Assembly: GCF_021026335.1 (NCBI RefSeq)
Contig: NZ_JAJNCY010000001.1
Span: forward strand, 62,001-126,000
Direction of reading: 5' to 3'
Source of the DNA: Rhizobium sp. C1
GTDB taxonomy: Bacteria > Pseudomonadota > Alphaproteobacteria > Rhizobiales > Rhizobiaceae
DNA length: 64,000 bases
The translations under genes and the position numbers were made by a program. Below are positions 19,003 through 27,786 of the stretch, one piece after another. Within the stretch, counting starts at the first letter, position 1, and each line of letters opens with the position of its first letter. The notes beneath the pieces are model-generated. The model searched no databases and was not told where the DNA came from. It saw only the letters and a list, made by a program, of their open reading frames with translations.

Positions 19003-19611
19003 ATGATCGCCTGGGCACTTTTCATTCCCGCCTGTTTCGCGCTGAATTGCGCGCCGGGGCCGAACAACATGTTGGCCTTTTCCAACGCCGCGCGGCTGGG
19101 CTTTTTCACGGCCTGCCTCGGCGGGTTGGGCCGCATTCCCGCCTTTGCCGCGCTGATCGGGATCACCGTCCTCGGGCTGGGCGCCGTGCTGGCCGCATCT
19201 GCCGAAGCGTTTCTGGTGATCAAGATCGCCGGTGCCGTCTACCTCGTCTATACCGGCTTTCAGTTGCTGCGGAAGGCCAAACAGTTTGCCGAGATGCAGT
19301 CCGGCGATGTCGCGCTGAAGGCGCTGATGCGGCGGGATTTCACCATGGCGATTGCCAATCCGAAGGCCATTGCGATCTTCACGGCCTTCTTTCCGCAGTT
19401 CATCGATCCGTCAATGCCTGCCTGGTCGCAGCTTTTGCAGATGGGTGGTGCCTTCCTCGTTCTCGAGGTTCTGGCCGTTGCCCTTTATGCGGCGGCGGGG
19501 GCGGTGCTCGGTCGTTTCATCAAGTCGACCCGTGTTTTCGTCAATCTCAATCGTCTTGTTGGCGGCGCACTGATTGCTGCCGGCGGATCGATGGCGCTGT
19601 CGCGCCATTGA
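19003..19611 (+). CDS. LysE/RhtB family amino acid exporter
   Basis: A 202-residue inner-membrane protein with about six hydrophobic segments. The family signature is LNCAPGPNNMLAFSNAARLGFF near the N-terminus, followed by AGAVYLVYTGFQLLRKA and AIANPKAIAIFTAFFPQFIDP. Members export basic, neutral or modified amino acids; the substrate is unknown here. A GAGGGG site precedes ATG 19003. It lies 21 bases after the ParE-like toxin and 134 bases before ureE. Confidence 0.88.
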   Translation: MIAWALFIPACFALNCAPGPNNMLAFSNAARLGFFTACLGGLGRIPAFAALIGITVLGLGAVLAASAEAFLVIKIAGAVYLVYTGFQLLRKAKQFAEMQSGDVALKALMRRDFTMAIANPKAIAIFTAFFPQFIDPSMPAWSQLLQMGGAFLVLEVLAVALYAAAGAVLGRFIKSTRVFVNLNRLVGGALIAAGGSMALSRH

Positions 19612-19744
19612 CAGCACCAAGATGGACAAAATTTAATCTGCCCAGACGGTTGCGGTGCAACATTTTTGTCATGCCGGGCCTCGCAACGGCTTGCCTTTCG
19701 CCTGTGAATTGGATTTGATTTCACGCGTTTGCTGAAGGATTTCC

Positions 19745-20212
19745 ATGTTACGCGCGATCTCGGTTCTGGCTTCCGGAGAGCCACATTCTCCGCCGGTCGA
19801 TACGGTGGTGCTGCCGCATGACGGGCGGCATTTGCGGCGCAAGCTGCTGCATCCAGAAAGTGGCGGCATGGTCATGCTGGATCTCAAGGAAACTGTGATG
19901 CTCGCGGATGGAGATCTGTTGTCGCTGGATGACGGAACCTGTCTGAAAGTCGTCGCGGCGGAAGAGGATCTGCTCGAAATCGTGCCCCGCGACCGTCTGC
20001 ATCTCATCGAGCTCGCCTGGCATCTCGGCAACAGGCATCTCGCCGCACAGGTCGAGGAGGGGCGCATCCTCATTCTCCGCGATCACGTCATCGAGGACAT
20101 GCTGATCGGCCTTGGTGCCACGGTCCGACATGTTCGCGAAGCTTTCCAACCGGTGCGCGGCGCTTATCACTCCGGAGGGCAGGGTCATGCACATGGCCAT
20201 CACCACGACTGA
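19745..20212 (+). CDS. ureE: Urease accessory protein UreE (nickel chaperone)
   Basis: A 155-residue nickel metallochaperone. The N-terminal peptide-binding domain contains [19 protein letters not shown], and the metal-binding domain contains [34 protein letters not shown] with the conserved dimer-interface histidine. The C-terminus is histidine-rich (GHAHGHHHD), an extra nickel store. It hands nickel to UreG. The ureF start lies inside its 3' end (26-base overlap). Confidence 0.94.
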   Translation: MLRAISVLASGEPHSPPVDTVVLPHDGRHLRRKLLHPESGGMVMLDLKETVMLADGDLLSLDDGTCLKVVAAEEDLLEIVPRDRLHLIELAWHLGNRHLAAQVEEGRILILRDHVIEDMLIGLGATVRHVREAFQPVRGAYHSGGQGHAHGHHHD

Positions 20213-20885
20213 ACGCCGGCATACCACGGCGCTGATCCGTCTGATGACCTGGCTGTCGCCGGCCTTTCCGATTGGGGCGTTCGCCTATTCGGGCGGGCTG
20301 GAGCGGGCGATTGCCGATGGCCGCATTCGCGACCGCGACAGTCTTGCCGTATGGCTCGACGGGTTGATGGCGCATGGCGCGATGAAGACGGACGCAATCT
20401 TTTTCTCGTTGAGCTACCGCGCCTGCGGTGAGACTGTTCTGGCCGAGATCAACGATCTGGCGCTGGCCCTTGCGGGCTCTGCCGAACGTTTGGCGGAGAC
20501 CGTGTCGCTTGGCACGGCCTTTGTCGATGCCGCGCGCGATTGGCCGCATGCGGCGCTGGACGAGGTGCGCGTGCGTACCGACGGGCGGGTCGCTTATCCG
20601 GTGGCCGCTGGCGCGATGGCCGGGGCACACGAGACGGGGCTCGAGGCGGGGCTTGCGGCCTATCTGCACGCCAATCTCAGCCAGCTGGTTTCGGTTGCGA
20701 TCCGCTGCGGCGTGATCGGACAGAAACAGGGCGTCGGGTTGCTGGCCTCCTTCGAGGAGCATGTGGCGTCGCTTGCGGACGGCCTCATAGACTGCACCGA
20801 AGATGATCTTGGTTCGGCGACCTTTATCGCCGAGATTTCCTCGCTGAAACATGAGACGCAGGCGACGCGGCTGTTCCGCTCGTGA
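20187..20885 (+). CDS. ureF: Urease accessory protein UreF
   Basis: A 232-residue helical protein that bridges UreD and UreG in the urease maturation complex. It carries [23 protein letters not shown], the UreF signature. I start at ATG 20187 ([12 protein letters not shown]), served by GGAGGG; ATG 20193 is an alternative. An earlier in-frame start at 20112 would overlap ureE far more and adds non-homologous residues. It ends TQATRLFRS, 82 bases before ureG. Confidence 0.93.
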   Translation: MHMAITTTERRHTTALIRLMTWLSPAFPIGAFAYSGGLERAIADGRIRDRDSLAVWLDGLMAHGAMKTDAIFFSLSYRACGETVLAEINDLALALAGSAERLAETVSLGTAFVDAARDWPHAALDEVRVRTDGRVAYPVAAGAMAGAHETGLEAGLAAYLHANLSQLVSVAIRCGVIGQKQGVGLLASFEEHVASLADGLIDCTEDDLGSATFIAEISSLKHETQATRLFRS

Positions 20886-20901
20886 TATTTTCGCTTGTAT
20901 G

Positions 20902-20948
20902 CAATTCCGGACGGGAAACCGGTTTCCACTTTTCCTGGAATGGCTTTG
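20902..20948. repeat. Rhizobial nested-palindrome intergenic repeat, copy 2
   Basis: Same element as 15649-15695: CAATTCCGGACGGGAAACCG followed by GTTTCC and a terminal GGAAT. The core GGAAACCGGTTTCC is a perfect 14-base palindrome. It fills most of the ureF-ureG gap. Confidence 0.75.
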
Positions 20949-20967
20949 AAAACTGGAGAATGACCCC

Positions 20968-21579
20968 ATGAAATCGCAGAACGGACCCCTGAGGGTGGGC
21001 ATCGGCGGCCCCGTGGGCTCCGGCAAGACGGCGCTGACGGCGGAACTGTGCAAGGCCATGCGCGGCGACTATTCGGTGGCTGTCGTGACCAACGACATCT
21101 ATACACGCGAGGATGCCGATGCTCTGGTGCGCATGCAGGCGCTGACGTCTGATCGGATTGTCGGGGTCGAGACAGGGGGCTGTCCGCACACGGCGATCCG
21201 CGAGGACGCCTCGATCAATCTGCAGGCAATTTCGGGGCTGAACCAGCGCTTCCCCGATCTCGATCTCGTCTTCATCGAATCGGGCGGCGACAATCTGGCG
21301 GCGACCTTCTCGCCCGATCTGGCCGATATCACGATCTATGTCATCTCCGTCTGCCAGGGCGAGGAAATTCCGCGCAAGGGCGGGCCGGGGATCACGCGCT
21401 CCGATCTGCTGGTCATCAACAAGGCCGATCTGGCTCCGCATGTCGATGTCGATCTGGGCGTCATGGAGCGGGATGCCACCAAGCAGCGGGCCGGGCGGCC
21501 CTTCGTGTTTTCCAACATGAAGCGCGGCGAGGGCGTTGGCGCGATCGTCGATTTCCTGAAGGTGCAGGGCGGGCTCTGA
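20968..21579 (+). CDS. ureG: Urease accessory GTPase UreG
   Basis: A 203-residue SIMIBI-class GTPase that drives nickel insertion into urease. The P-loop is GGPVGSGKT at residues 13-21, the metal-binding CPH motif occurs in [13 protein letters not shown], and the G4 motif is [10 protein letters not shown]. It ends the urease block. No nickel permease or HupE/UreJ gene occurs in the window, so nickel uptake must be encoded elsewhere. Confidence 0.96.
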   Translation: MKSQNGPLRVGIGGPVGSGKTALTAELCKAMRGDYSVAVVTNDIYTREDADALVRMQALTSDRIVGVETGGCPHTAIREDASINLQAISGLNQRFPDLDLVFIESGGDNLAATFSPDLADITIYVISVCQGEEIPRKGGPGITRSDLLVINKADLAPHVDVDLGVMERDATKQRAGRPFVFSNMKRGEGVGAIVDFLKVQGGL

Positions 21580-21705
21580 TCTCTGGTGCCCGCGGGAGCC
21601 TGTGCGGGCATGTCCTGAAAAGTGGGACGGCCCGCTCTTTCTTTCGAAAGAGGCGAGCCGCCCCGTCCACCCCCGTGGAAACGTGTGTCCGGAGCCGTGG
21701 GCCGG

Positions 21706-22389
21706 CTAGAAATTCCTCAGCGCGTTCACATCGCCGATCTCGATGATGCGGCCATGGACGCTGACGCCGGCCGGTTTCAGGGCCGAGAAGGCGCGTGACA
21801 GGGCTTCTGGCGCCAGACCCAGCTTGCCGGCCAGGAGGCTCTTCTGGAACGGCAGCCGGAAACGGGCGGAATTCGCATTTTCCGGGCAGTTCTGCAGAAT
21901 GAAGTTGGCGACGCGCTGCGGGGCCGTGTGAAGACGGTCGTCCGCGACGCATTCCAGAGCCTGATCGAGATTGCGTGACAGCGAAGCTGTCAAAGCAATT
22001 CCGATCGCAGGGTCCTGGGAGGCAAACTGCTTGATCTTGTCGACTTCATAACGGGCAATCGTGACGGCCTCTGCCGACTGCGCGCAGAAGCGGTAGATGC
22101 CGCCGTTGAACATCACGCCCTCTGCAAAAGTCTCGCCGGGGCCGTAGATGCCGATATCGGCTTCGCGGCCATCCTTGCTCAGACGGAAGACGCGGACAAA
22201 GCCGGTCAGCACGGTGTAGAAATAGTCCGCCTTCTCACCCTGCTTGAAGATCGGATCACGCGCTTCGTGGCTTGCCACGATCACGTGCTCGACAATCCGG
22301 GCGGCCGTGGACGACGGCAGTTCGCTCAGAAAATAGGATCGCAGAAGAATCTCTTTTTCGCGAACGTTCAATTTCAAGACCTTGATCAC
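21706..22389 (-). CDS. Crp/Fnr family transcriptional regulator
   Basis: A 227-residue regulator starting at GTG 22389 with GGGAG upstream. Residues ~20-140 form the cyclic-nucleotide-like beta barrel (FKQGEKADYFYTVLTGFVRVFRL, YGPGETFAEG). The C-terminal winged helix has a recognition helix PEALSRAFSALKPAGVSV; E195, S198 and R199 fit the ExxSR set that in FNR/FixK reads TTGAT half-sites. No N-terminal cysteine cluster is present, so it is not an iron-sulphur FNR; it resembles FixK/NnrR/DNR types. A perfect TTGAT-N4-ATCAA box lies upstream, pointing to autoregulation or control by another FNR-like protein. Confidence 0.88.
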   Translation of the reverse strand: MIKVLKLNVREKEILLRSYFLSELPSSTAARIVEHVIVASHEARDPIFKQGEKADYFYTVLTGFVRVFRLSKDGREADIGIYGPGETFAEGVMFNGGIYRFCAQSAEAVTIARYEVDKIKQFASQDPAIGIALTASLSRNLDQALECVADDRLHTAPQRVANFILQNCPENANSARFRLPFQKSLLAGKLGLAPEALSRAFSALKPAGVSVHGRIIEIGDVNALRNF

Positions 22390-22541
22390 AGTTCACATCT
22401 CCCGGCCTCATGGGCGTCCACCAAGGGAGCGCCCATAGCGCAGCAGCGCGCGGGGTTGATCCTGTCGCCAAGTCGCTCTGGTCAACCAAGCCACCCAACG
22501 CTGCATTGGTCTTGTCATACCGCGTTCAAGAAGGGGCCGGT

Positions 22542-22555
22542 TTGATTTCGATCAA
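22542..22555 (-). promoter_or_regulatory. Perfect FNR/FixK box upstream of the Crp/Fnr gene
   Basis: TTGATTTCGATCAA matches the TTGAT-N4-ATCAA anaerobox exactly. Its centre is about 160 bases before the GTG start of the Crp/Fnr gene, in the only sizeable non-coding gap here. Confidence 0.72.
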
Positions 22556-22567
22556 CTCCGGAATTGA

Positions 22568-22595
22568 TAATGGCCGGATTTTCACCCGGCCATCG
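22568..22595 (-). terminator. Probable terminator after the RND pump gene
   Basis: Arms ATGGCCGG (22570-22577) and CCGGCCAT (22586-22593) with an 8-base loop lie about 30 bases past the pump stop codon. The following minus-strand T content is modest (TATCAATT). Confidence 0.55.
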
Positions 22596-22620
22596 TGTTC
22601 GTCGGAGGTCGTCGCGGCGG

Positions 22621-25600
22621 CTATTCCGCCGCGAGGTTGGGCAGGGCGCGGATATTGCTCGCCGCCCGGTTGGAGGCGTCCTTGTCCGCCCTTGTTTCCA
22701 GCGCTGTGAGGCGCTCGTCGAGCGACTGCACGGTGCGGCCGGTCTGGGCGACCGCCGCGCCGAGCTCTTCGGCACTCGGAGGTTCGGCCTCATCTTCCTT
22801 CTTGCCGATGATGCGGCCAAAGAGGCGGCCCAGCAGGCGGGAGAGGTCGTCCATGATCAGGAAGAAGGACGGCACGACGACGAGCGACAGCACGGTCGAG
22901 ACAATAATGCCACCGATCACCGCAATCGCCATCGGCGAGCGGAACGCGCCGCCTTCGCCGACACCCAGCGCTGAGGGCAGCATGCCGGCCGACATGGCGA
23001 TCGAGGTCATGACGATGGGGCGCGCGCGCTTGCGGCCGGCCTCGATCATGGCCTGCACGCGATTTTCGCCCTTGTGCATCGTCTCGATGGCGAAGTCGAC
23101 GAGCAGGATCGCGTTCTTCGTCACGATGCCCATCAGCATCAGGATACCGATGAGAACAGGCATGGACAGCGAATTGCCGGTTACGATCAGGCCTGCCGCC
23201 ACGCCGCCGATGGCGAGTGGCAGCGAGAACAGGATCGTGAACGGCTGGATGACGTCCTTGAAGAGCAGGATCAGCACCATCAGCACAAGGAGGAGGCCGA
23301 GCAGCATGGCGTTGCCGAAGCTGTGCACCATCTCGCCCTGAACCTTGGCGTCGCCGCTTTCCAGGAACTGGACGCTGGCCGGCAGCTTGACCTCCTTGGC
23401 GGCTGCCTTGAAGCGGGCGGTGGCGGTGTCGAGCGCCACGCCCTGCGGCAGGTCGGCGCCGATGGTCACGACGCGGTTGCGGTCCTGCCGTTTGATCGAG
23501 CTCGGACCTTCCGAGAAGATCACATCGGCCACGCTGGCCAGCGGAACGGTCGCACCTGCAGCAGTGCGCAGGCGGATCGCCTTGATCGCTGCCAAGTCAT
23601 GACGCATGTCCAGATTGAACATGACGCGGATCGGGATCTGGCGATTGTCGAGCGCCATCTTCGGCAGCGCGGCATCCGCATCGCCGATCGTCGCCACGCG
23701 CACCGCTTCGGCGATCTGCTGCACGGTGATGCCGAGGCGAGCGATCTGATCCGAACGCGGCATGATGCGCAGTTCGGTGCGCGGCAGCGCGCCTTCCGAG
23801 CTGACATTGGCCAGAACCGATTCCTGACGCAGACGCGATTCCAGCAGGGCGACGGCCTTGTTCAGGTCCGCCTCGTTGGCCGACAGGATGTTGAAAGAGA
23901 GGTCGCGGTCGCCGCGGTCGTTGAGACGCAGCAGGCGCACGTCCGGAATATCCTTCAGCTTGGCGAAGACTTCCTTTTCGATATCCCATTGCGGACGAAC
24001 GCGACCCTTCGGGGTCACTTTCGGCAGATACTGGCCGATCACCGGCAGGTTCCCGGCAAGGTCGTTGACGAGAGCCGTAACCAGCGAGGCTTCCTTGTGC
24101 TTCAGCAGCAGCGTCACAGTGGCCTTGGTGATCGACAGGTCGCCCTTGGGCGAGGAACCACCGAGGATGAAGACGTCCTGCACTCCGGCGATATCCTTGA
24201 CCTTGTCATAGATCGCGGCTGTCGATTTGTTGGTCTGGTCCAGCGAGGTGCTGGGCGGCAGTTCCACCGAAAGCGTGATGCGGCCGGAATCTTCCGGCGG
24301 CAGGAAGCTGCCGGGAACCTTGCTCAGCAAGTAGACCGAGCCGACGAGGAAGCCTAGCGCGGCCAGCAGTGTGAGATAGCGCGCGACGGGACGTGTCGTC
24401 GTTCGGATGAGCCCGGTATAGGCCCGCATGATCGCGCCATCGTGGTCGCCGTGGTCCGGCACGCTGTCCTTGGAACGCATCAGATAGGCGGCCATCATTG
24501 GTGTGATGAGGCGCGCCACCATAAGCGAGAAGAAGACCGAAAAGGCGACGGTGAGGCCGAACTGGATGAAATACTGGCCCGGAATGCCCGGCATGAAGGA
24601 GACCGGCGCGAAGACGGCGATGATCGTGAAGGTCGTCGCAATCACGGCCAGACCGATTTCGTCTGCGGCTTCGATTGCCGCGCGATAGGGCGTCTTGCCC
24701 ATGCGGATATGGCGGGCGATGTTCTCGATTTCCACGATGGCGTCGTCAACGAGAATGCCGGTCGCCAGCGTCAGTGCGAGGAAGCTGACGAGGTTGAGCG
24801 AGAAGCCCATGAGATCCATGATCCAGAAGGTCGGGATCGCGGAGAGGGGCAGCGCCACGGCCGAAATCAGCGTGGCGCGCCAGTTGCGCAGGAACAGGAA
24901 CACCACGATGATGGCGAGAAGCGCGCCCTCGATCAGCGTGTCGATAGCGGCTTCGTAATTGCCATAGGTGAAGTAGACGCTGTCATTGACCAGCTCGATC
25001 TTCACATTGGGGTTCTTCGCCTTGACCTTGTCGAGCGCTTTCTGCACCTCGTCGGCGACGGTCACTTCGCTGGCGCCCTTGGCGCGGAACACGGCGAAGG
25101 TGACGACGGGGTTGCCGTCAAAATTCGAGAACGAGACCGGCTCCTTGTAAGTGTCGGTAATCGTGCCGATATCGGAAAGCTTGACGAAGCGGCCGTTGGG
25201 AAGCGCAATCGTCTTCTGCTCGAGCGCGGCCACCGAGCGGGCATCGCCGAGTGTGCGGATCGTCTGTTCGCCGCCGGCGATCTGGCCGCGGCCGGCGCCG
25301 AGGTCGGCATTCGTCAGGCGCAGCTGCGTGTTGACGTCCGAGGCGGAGATGCCAAAGGACTTCATCTTCAGCGGGTCGAGTGCGACATGGATTTCGCGGT
25401 CGGCGCCGCCGAAACGGTCGATGCGGCCGACGCCCTTGGCGCCTTGCAGTGCGCGCTTCACGGTGTCGTCCACAAACCACGACAGCTCTTCCAGCGTCAT
25501 GTTGGGCGAGGAGACGGCGTAGGTCTGGATCGCCTGACCTTCGACGTCGATCTTCGAGACCTTGGGGTCGTCGATCGAGGCGGGAAGCGTGCTGCGGATG

Positions 25601-25941
25601 CGGTCGACCGCGTCCTTGACGTCCTGAAGCGCCTGATTGGTCGGAACTTCGATGTTGAAGACGACCGCAGTTGTCGATAGGCCGTCGGTGATGTTCGACT
25701 GGATGTAGTCGATGCCGGCTATGCCGGCGACCGCGTCTTCGATGATCTTGGTGACCTGACTTTCAAGCTCGGAGGGCGCCGCACCGCTCTGGCTGACGGC
25801 CACCGAGATGACCGGCACGTCGATATTCGGGAAACGCGTGATGGGCAGCTTGTTGAAAGCCTGAATGCCCATGAAGAGCAGCAGGAAAAACGCCAGCAAG
25901 GGTGCTACGGGATTGCGGATCGACCAGGCTGAAAAGTTCAT
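22621..25941 (-). CDS. RND multidrug efflux pump, inner-membrane transporter (HAE1 family)
   Basis: A 1106-residue RND transporter with the expected plan: TM1, a large periplasmic loop, TM2-6, a second loop, and TM8-12. Landmarks are the start MNFSAWSIRNPVAPLLAFFL, the TM4 proton-relay aspartates in ATGILVDDAIVEIENI, and VTKNAILLVDFAIETMHKGE near TM10. About 60 residues follow the last membrane helix, rich in Glu/Ala and likely coiled coil (SLDERLTALETRADKD), longer than most homologues. It exports hydrophobic compounds using proton flow, together with the adaptor just upstream. No outer-membrane TolC-like gene or local repressor is adjacent. Confidence 0.93.
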   Translation of the reverse strand: MNFSAWSIRNPVAPLLAFFLLLFMGIQAFNKLPITRFPNIDVPVISVAVSQSGAAPSELESQVTKIIEDAVAGIAGIDYIQSNITDGLSTTAVVFNIEVPTNQALQDVKDAVDRIRSTLPASIDDPKVSKIDVEGQAIQTYAVSSPNMTLEELSWFVDDTVKRALQGAKGVGRIDRFGGADREIHVALDPLKMKSFGISASDVNTQLRLTNADLGAGRGQIAGGEQTIRTLGDARSVAALEQKTIALPNGRFVKLSDIGTITDTYKEPVSFSNFDGNPVVTFAVFRAKGASEVTVADEVQKALDKVKAKNPNVKIELVNDSVYFTYGNYEAAIDTLIEGALLAIIVVFLFLRNWRATLISAVALPLSAIPTFWIMDLMGFSLNLVSFLALTLATGILVDDAIVEIENIARHIRMGKTPYRAAIEAADEIGLAVIATTFTIIAVFAPVSFMPGIPGQYFIQFGLTVAFSVFFSLMVARLITPMMAAYLMRSKDSVPDHGDHDGAIMRAYTGLIRTTTRPVARYLTLLAALGFLVGSVYLLSKVPGSFLPPEDSGRITLSVELPPSTSLDQTNKSTAAIYDKVKDIAGVQDVFILGGSSPKGDLSITKATVTLLLKHKEASLVTALVNDLAGNLPVIGQYLPKVTPKGRVRPQWDIEKEVFAKLKDIPDVRLLRLNDRGDRDLSFNILSANEADLNKAVALLESRLRQESVLANVSSEGALPRTELRIMPRSDQIARLGITVQQIAEAVRVATIGDADAALPKMALDNRQIPIRVMFNLDMRHDLAAIKAIRLRTAAGATVPLASVADVIFSEGPSSIKRQDRNRVVTIGADLPQGVALDTATARFKAAAKEVKLPASVQFLESGDAKVQGEMVHSFGNAMLLGLLLVLMVLILLFKDVIQPFTILFSLPLAIGGVAAGLIVTGNSLSMPVLIGILMLMGIVTKNAILLVDFAIETMHKGENRVQAMIEAGRKRARPIVMTSIAMSAGMLPSALGVGEGGAFRSPMAIAVIGGIIVSTVLSLVVVPSFFLIMDDLSRLLGRLFGRIIGKKEDEAEPPSAEELGAAVAQTGRTVQSLDERLTALETRADKDASNRAASNIRALPNLAAE

Positions 25942-25957
25942 CGTCGCCTCGCGCCTC

Positions 25958-27154
25958 TCAGTTCGTTGTCGCGGCCAGCGACTCGACCGGCTTCACGCGG
26001 TCGCCATCGCGCACATAGGCGCCCGCCTTGGCGACGACCTTGTCGCCGGGAGCAAGGCCCTTGCGGATTTCGATATACTGGCCGTCCTGGATGCCGGTTT
26101 CGACCGGCACGATGTGAACGACGTCGTCCTTGACGAGACGTGCGGTTGTCGCTTCGCTGTTGGTCGTGACGGCGGTCACGGGCAGCGAGGGAGCGGTGCG
26201 CTCGGCCACCGTGATGTCGGCCTGGGCATACATGCCGGAACGGGCGGTCTCCGGATTGTCGATCTTGACTTCAACCGAACCAAGCCGCGTTGTCGCGTTC
26301 ACGGTCGGGTCGACCTTCAGGACGGTGCCGGGGATCTTCGTGCCGGAACCGGCGAGCGAGATCGTCACCTTCTGACCCTTGGCGACCTTGAGCACATCTT
26401 CTTCGGCGAGGTCCGCTTTCAGTTCCAGCGCGTCGTCGCGGATCAGCGTGAAGAGCGGCTGGCCGCCGCCACTGGCAATAGCGCCCACCTTGGCGGTGCG
26501 GGCGGAGATGACGCCATCGACCGGGGCCTTGACCGCGGTGCGCGAGAGCTTGAGATCGATATCGGCGATCTGCGCCTCTATGACCTTCATGTCGGCGGCA
26601 TTAGCCTTGATCGCCTGCTCGGCCGAGTTCAGCGAGGCGGCCGCCGAGGTGGCTGCGGCCTTCAACTGGTCGAGCTGGGCCGTCGAGATCGTACCGCTCT
26701 TGGCGAGCGCTTCGCCACGGCCAAGCTGGCGATTGGCCTCATCGAGATTGGTCTTGACAGACAGGCGCTGAGCTTCTGCCTGCGCGCCGGCGGCAATGAC
26801 CTTTGCCTTGTTGGCCTCGAGCTGGCTCTTCTGCAGGATCAGCGTGTCGTCCATAAGGTTTGCGAGCACATCGCCCGCCTTCACCTTGTCGCCCACATCG
26901 GCCTTGAGCGTCTTGATCGACAGGCCCTCGACGAGCGGCTGCACATAGACTTCCTCGACCGGCTGGATGGTGCCGGAGGTCAAAACACGATCCGTCAGCT
27001 TCCGCTCGGTCACGGCGGTGACAACGATGGACGGGGCATTGATCAAGGGCTTTGCATCTGGCGTCGCGGGCGCGTCTTCTGCCCAAACCGGTGCAGCCAT
27101 CAGAATAGCCACCGTTGCCAGCAGCCAGTTTGCTTTGGATGTCGTCGTCGTCAT
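25958..27154 (-). CDS. RND efflux periplasmic adaptor (membrane fusion protein)
   Basis: A 398-residue adaptor of the MexA/AcrA class. Residues 1-25 are a signal peptide (LATVAILMAAPVWA) without a lipobox cysteine, so it is probably not lipidated. Then come a biotinyl-lipoyl-like segment (VYVQPLVEGLSIKTLKADVGDKVKAGDVLA), a long alpha-helical hairpin (residues ~110-190) and the second lipoyl half (TAVKAPVDGVISARTAKVGA). It is 16 bases upstream of the pump gene. Together they form an RND exporter that must borrow an outer-membrane channel encoded elsewhere. Confidence 0.92.
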   Translation of the reverse strand: MTTTTSKANWLLATVAILMAAPVWAEDAPATPDAKPLINAPSIVVTAVTERKLTDRVLTSGTIQPVEEVYVQPLVEGLSIKTLKADVGDKVKAGDVLANLMDDTLILQKSQLEANKAKVIAAGAQAEAQRLSVKTNLDEANRQLGRGEALAKSGTISTAQLDQLKAAATSAAASLNSAEQAIKANAADMKVIEAQIADIDLKLSRTAVKAPVDGVISARTAKVGAIASGGGQPLFTLIRDDALELKADLAEEDVLKVAKGQKVTISLAGSGTKIPGTVLKVDPTVNATTRLGSVEVKIDNPETARSGMYAQADITVAERTAPSLPVTAVTTNSEATTARLVKDDVVHIVPVETGIQDGQYIEIRKGLAPGDKVVAKAGAYVRDGDRVKPVESLAATTN

Positions 27155-27728
27155 GTCTGTTTCGAACCCTCTGCCGGCACGTTGTCAAACGCGCCCCTGC
27201 GACTTTCCTTTCTTCCTGTCTATGCCCACGCTTGCAGACAGAAAGCCCCTCATTCTCAAGTCGAAAAACGTATAGTCGTTCAGCTTGTAAGCATTGAAAA
27301 ATGCGAGATAACCAATCAATTTATGCTATGTTTCCATCACATTGGGGCGGTGCTCCCAACTGCTCGAAAACGACCTCGCGGCATGTGGGGATCAACTACT
27401 CAGATGACAAGTGAGCTGGTCCATTCGATAGAGCTTTAATACAACATATTGCGCAGCGATATTCCAGTTTTTTGCGGCGGTGCAAAAAATCCCGTCTCAC
27501 CCTTGTTGATCACCGTTACGCGGCTGCACGGCAAATGGTTTTGAAGAAGATGCACACTGTTATTCGCAAATCGCCTCCTGATGCATTTCACGAAGCGTCG
27601 AATGCGAAGGCGGAAAGCCCCTGAGACTTCGAATTGCAGGCACGCGATCTTTATTGCGCTGCCGATGGAAGCTCAATCGCGGACCTTAGCGACTGCTGTC
27701 AGAAGCTGGCAGCAGCGGGATGTTCTTC
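27155..27728. other. Non-coding region between the efflux adaptor and the importer terminator
   Basis: About 570 bases with lower GC. It must hold the promoter of the efflux operon at its left side. The only structure I see is a perfect hairpin TTTTTTGC-GGCGGT-GCAAAAAA at 27468-27489. Short open frames here show no family resemblance. A TetR/MarR repressor often sits here in related loci, but none is detectable even as a remnant. Confidence 0.5.
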
Positions 27729-27776
27729 TGAAAACGGCAATGCGCGGGCCTTTGAGCCCGCGCACCGGTTTTCAGA
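27729..27776 (-). terminator. Nested stem-loop terminator after the pyrimidine importer operon
   Basis: Inner arms GCGCGGGC (27742-27749) and GCCCGCGC (27756-27763) lie inside outer arms CTGAAAAC and GTTTTCAG. It starts ten bases past the stop of the substrate-binding gene and presumably ends the minus-strand operon. Confidence 0.7.
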
Positions 27777-27786
27777 TTTGCGCCGA

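Noticed and set aside
21633-21660. Terminator after ureG
   Set aside because: CTCTTTC-TTTC-GAAAGAG forms a 7-base stem, but no T-run follows on either strand and outer pairing is broken, so it was not listed.
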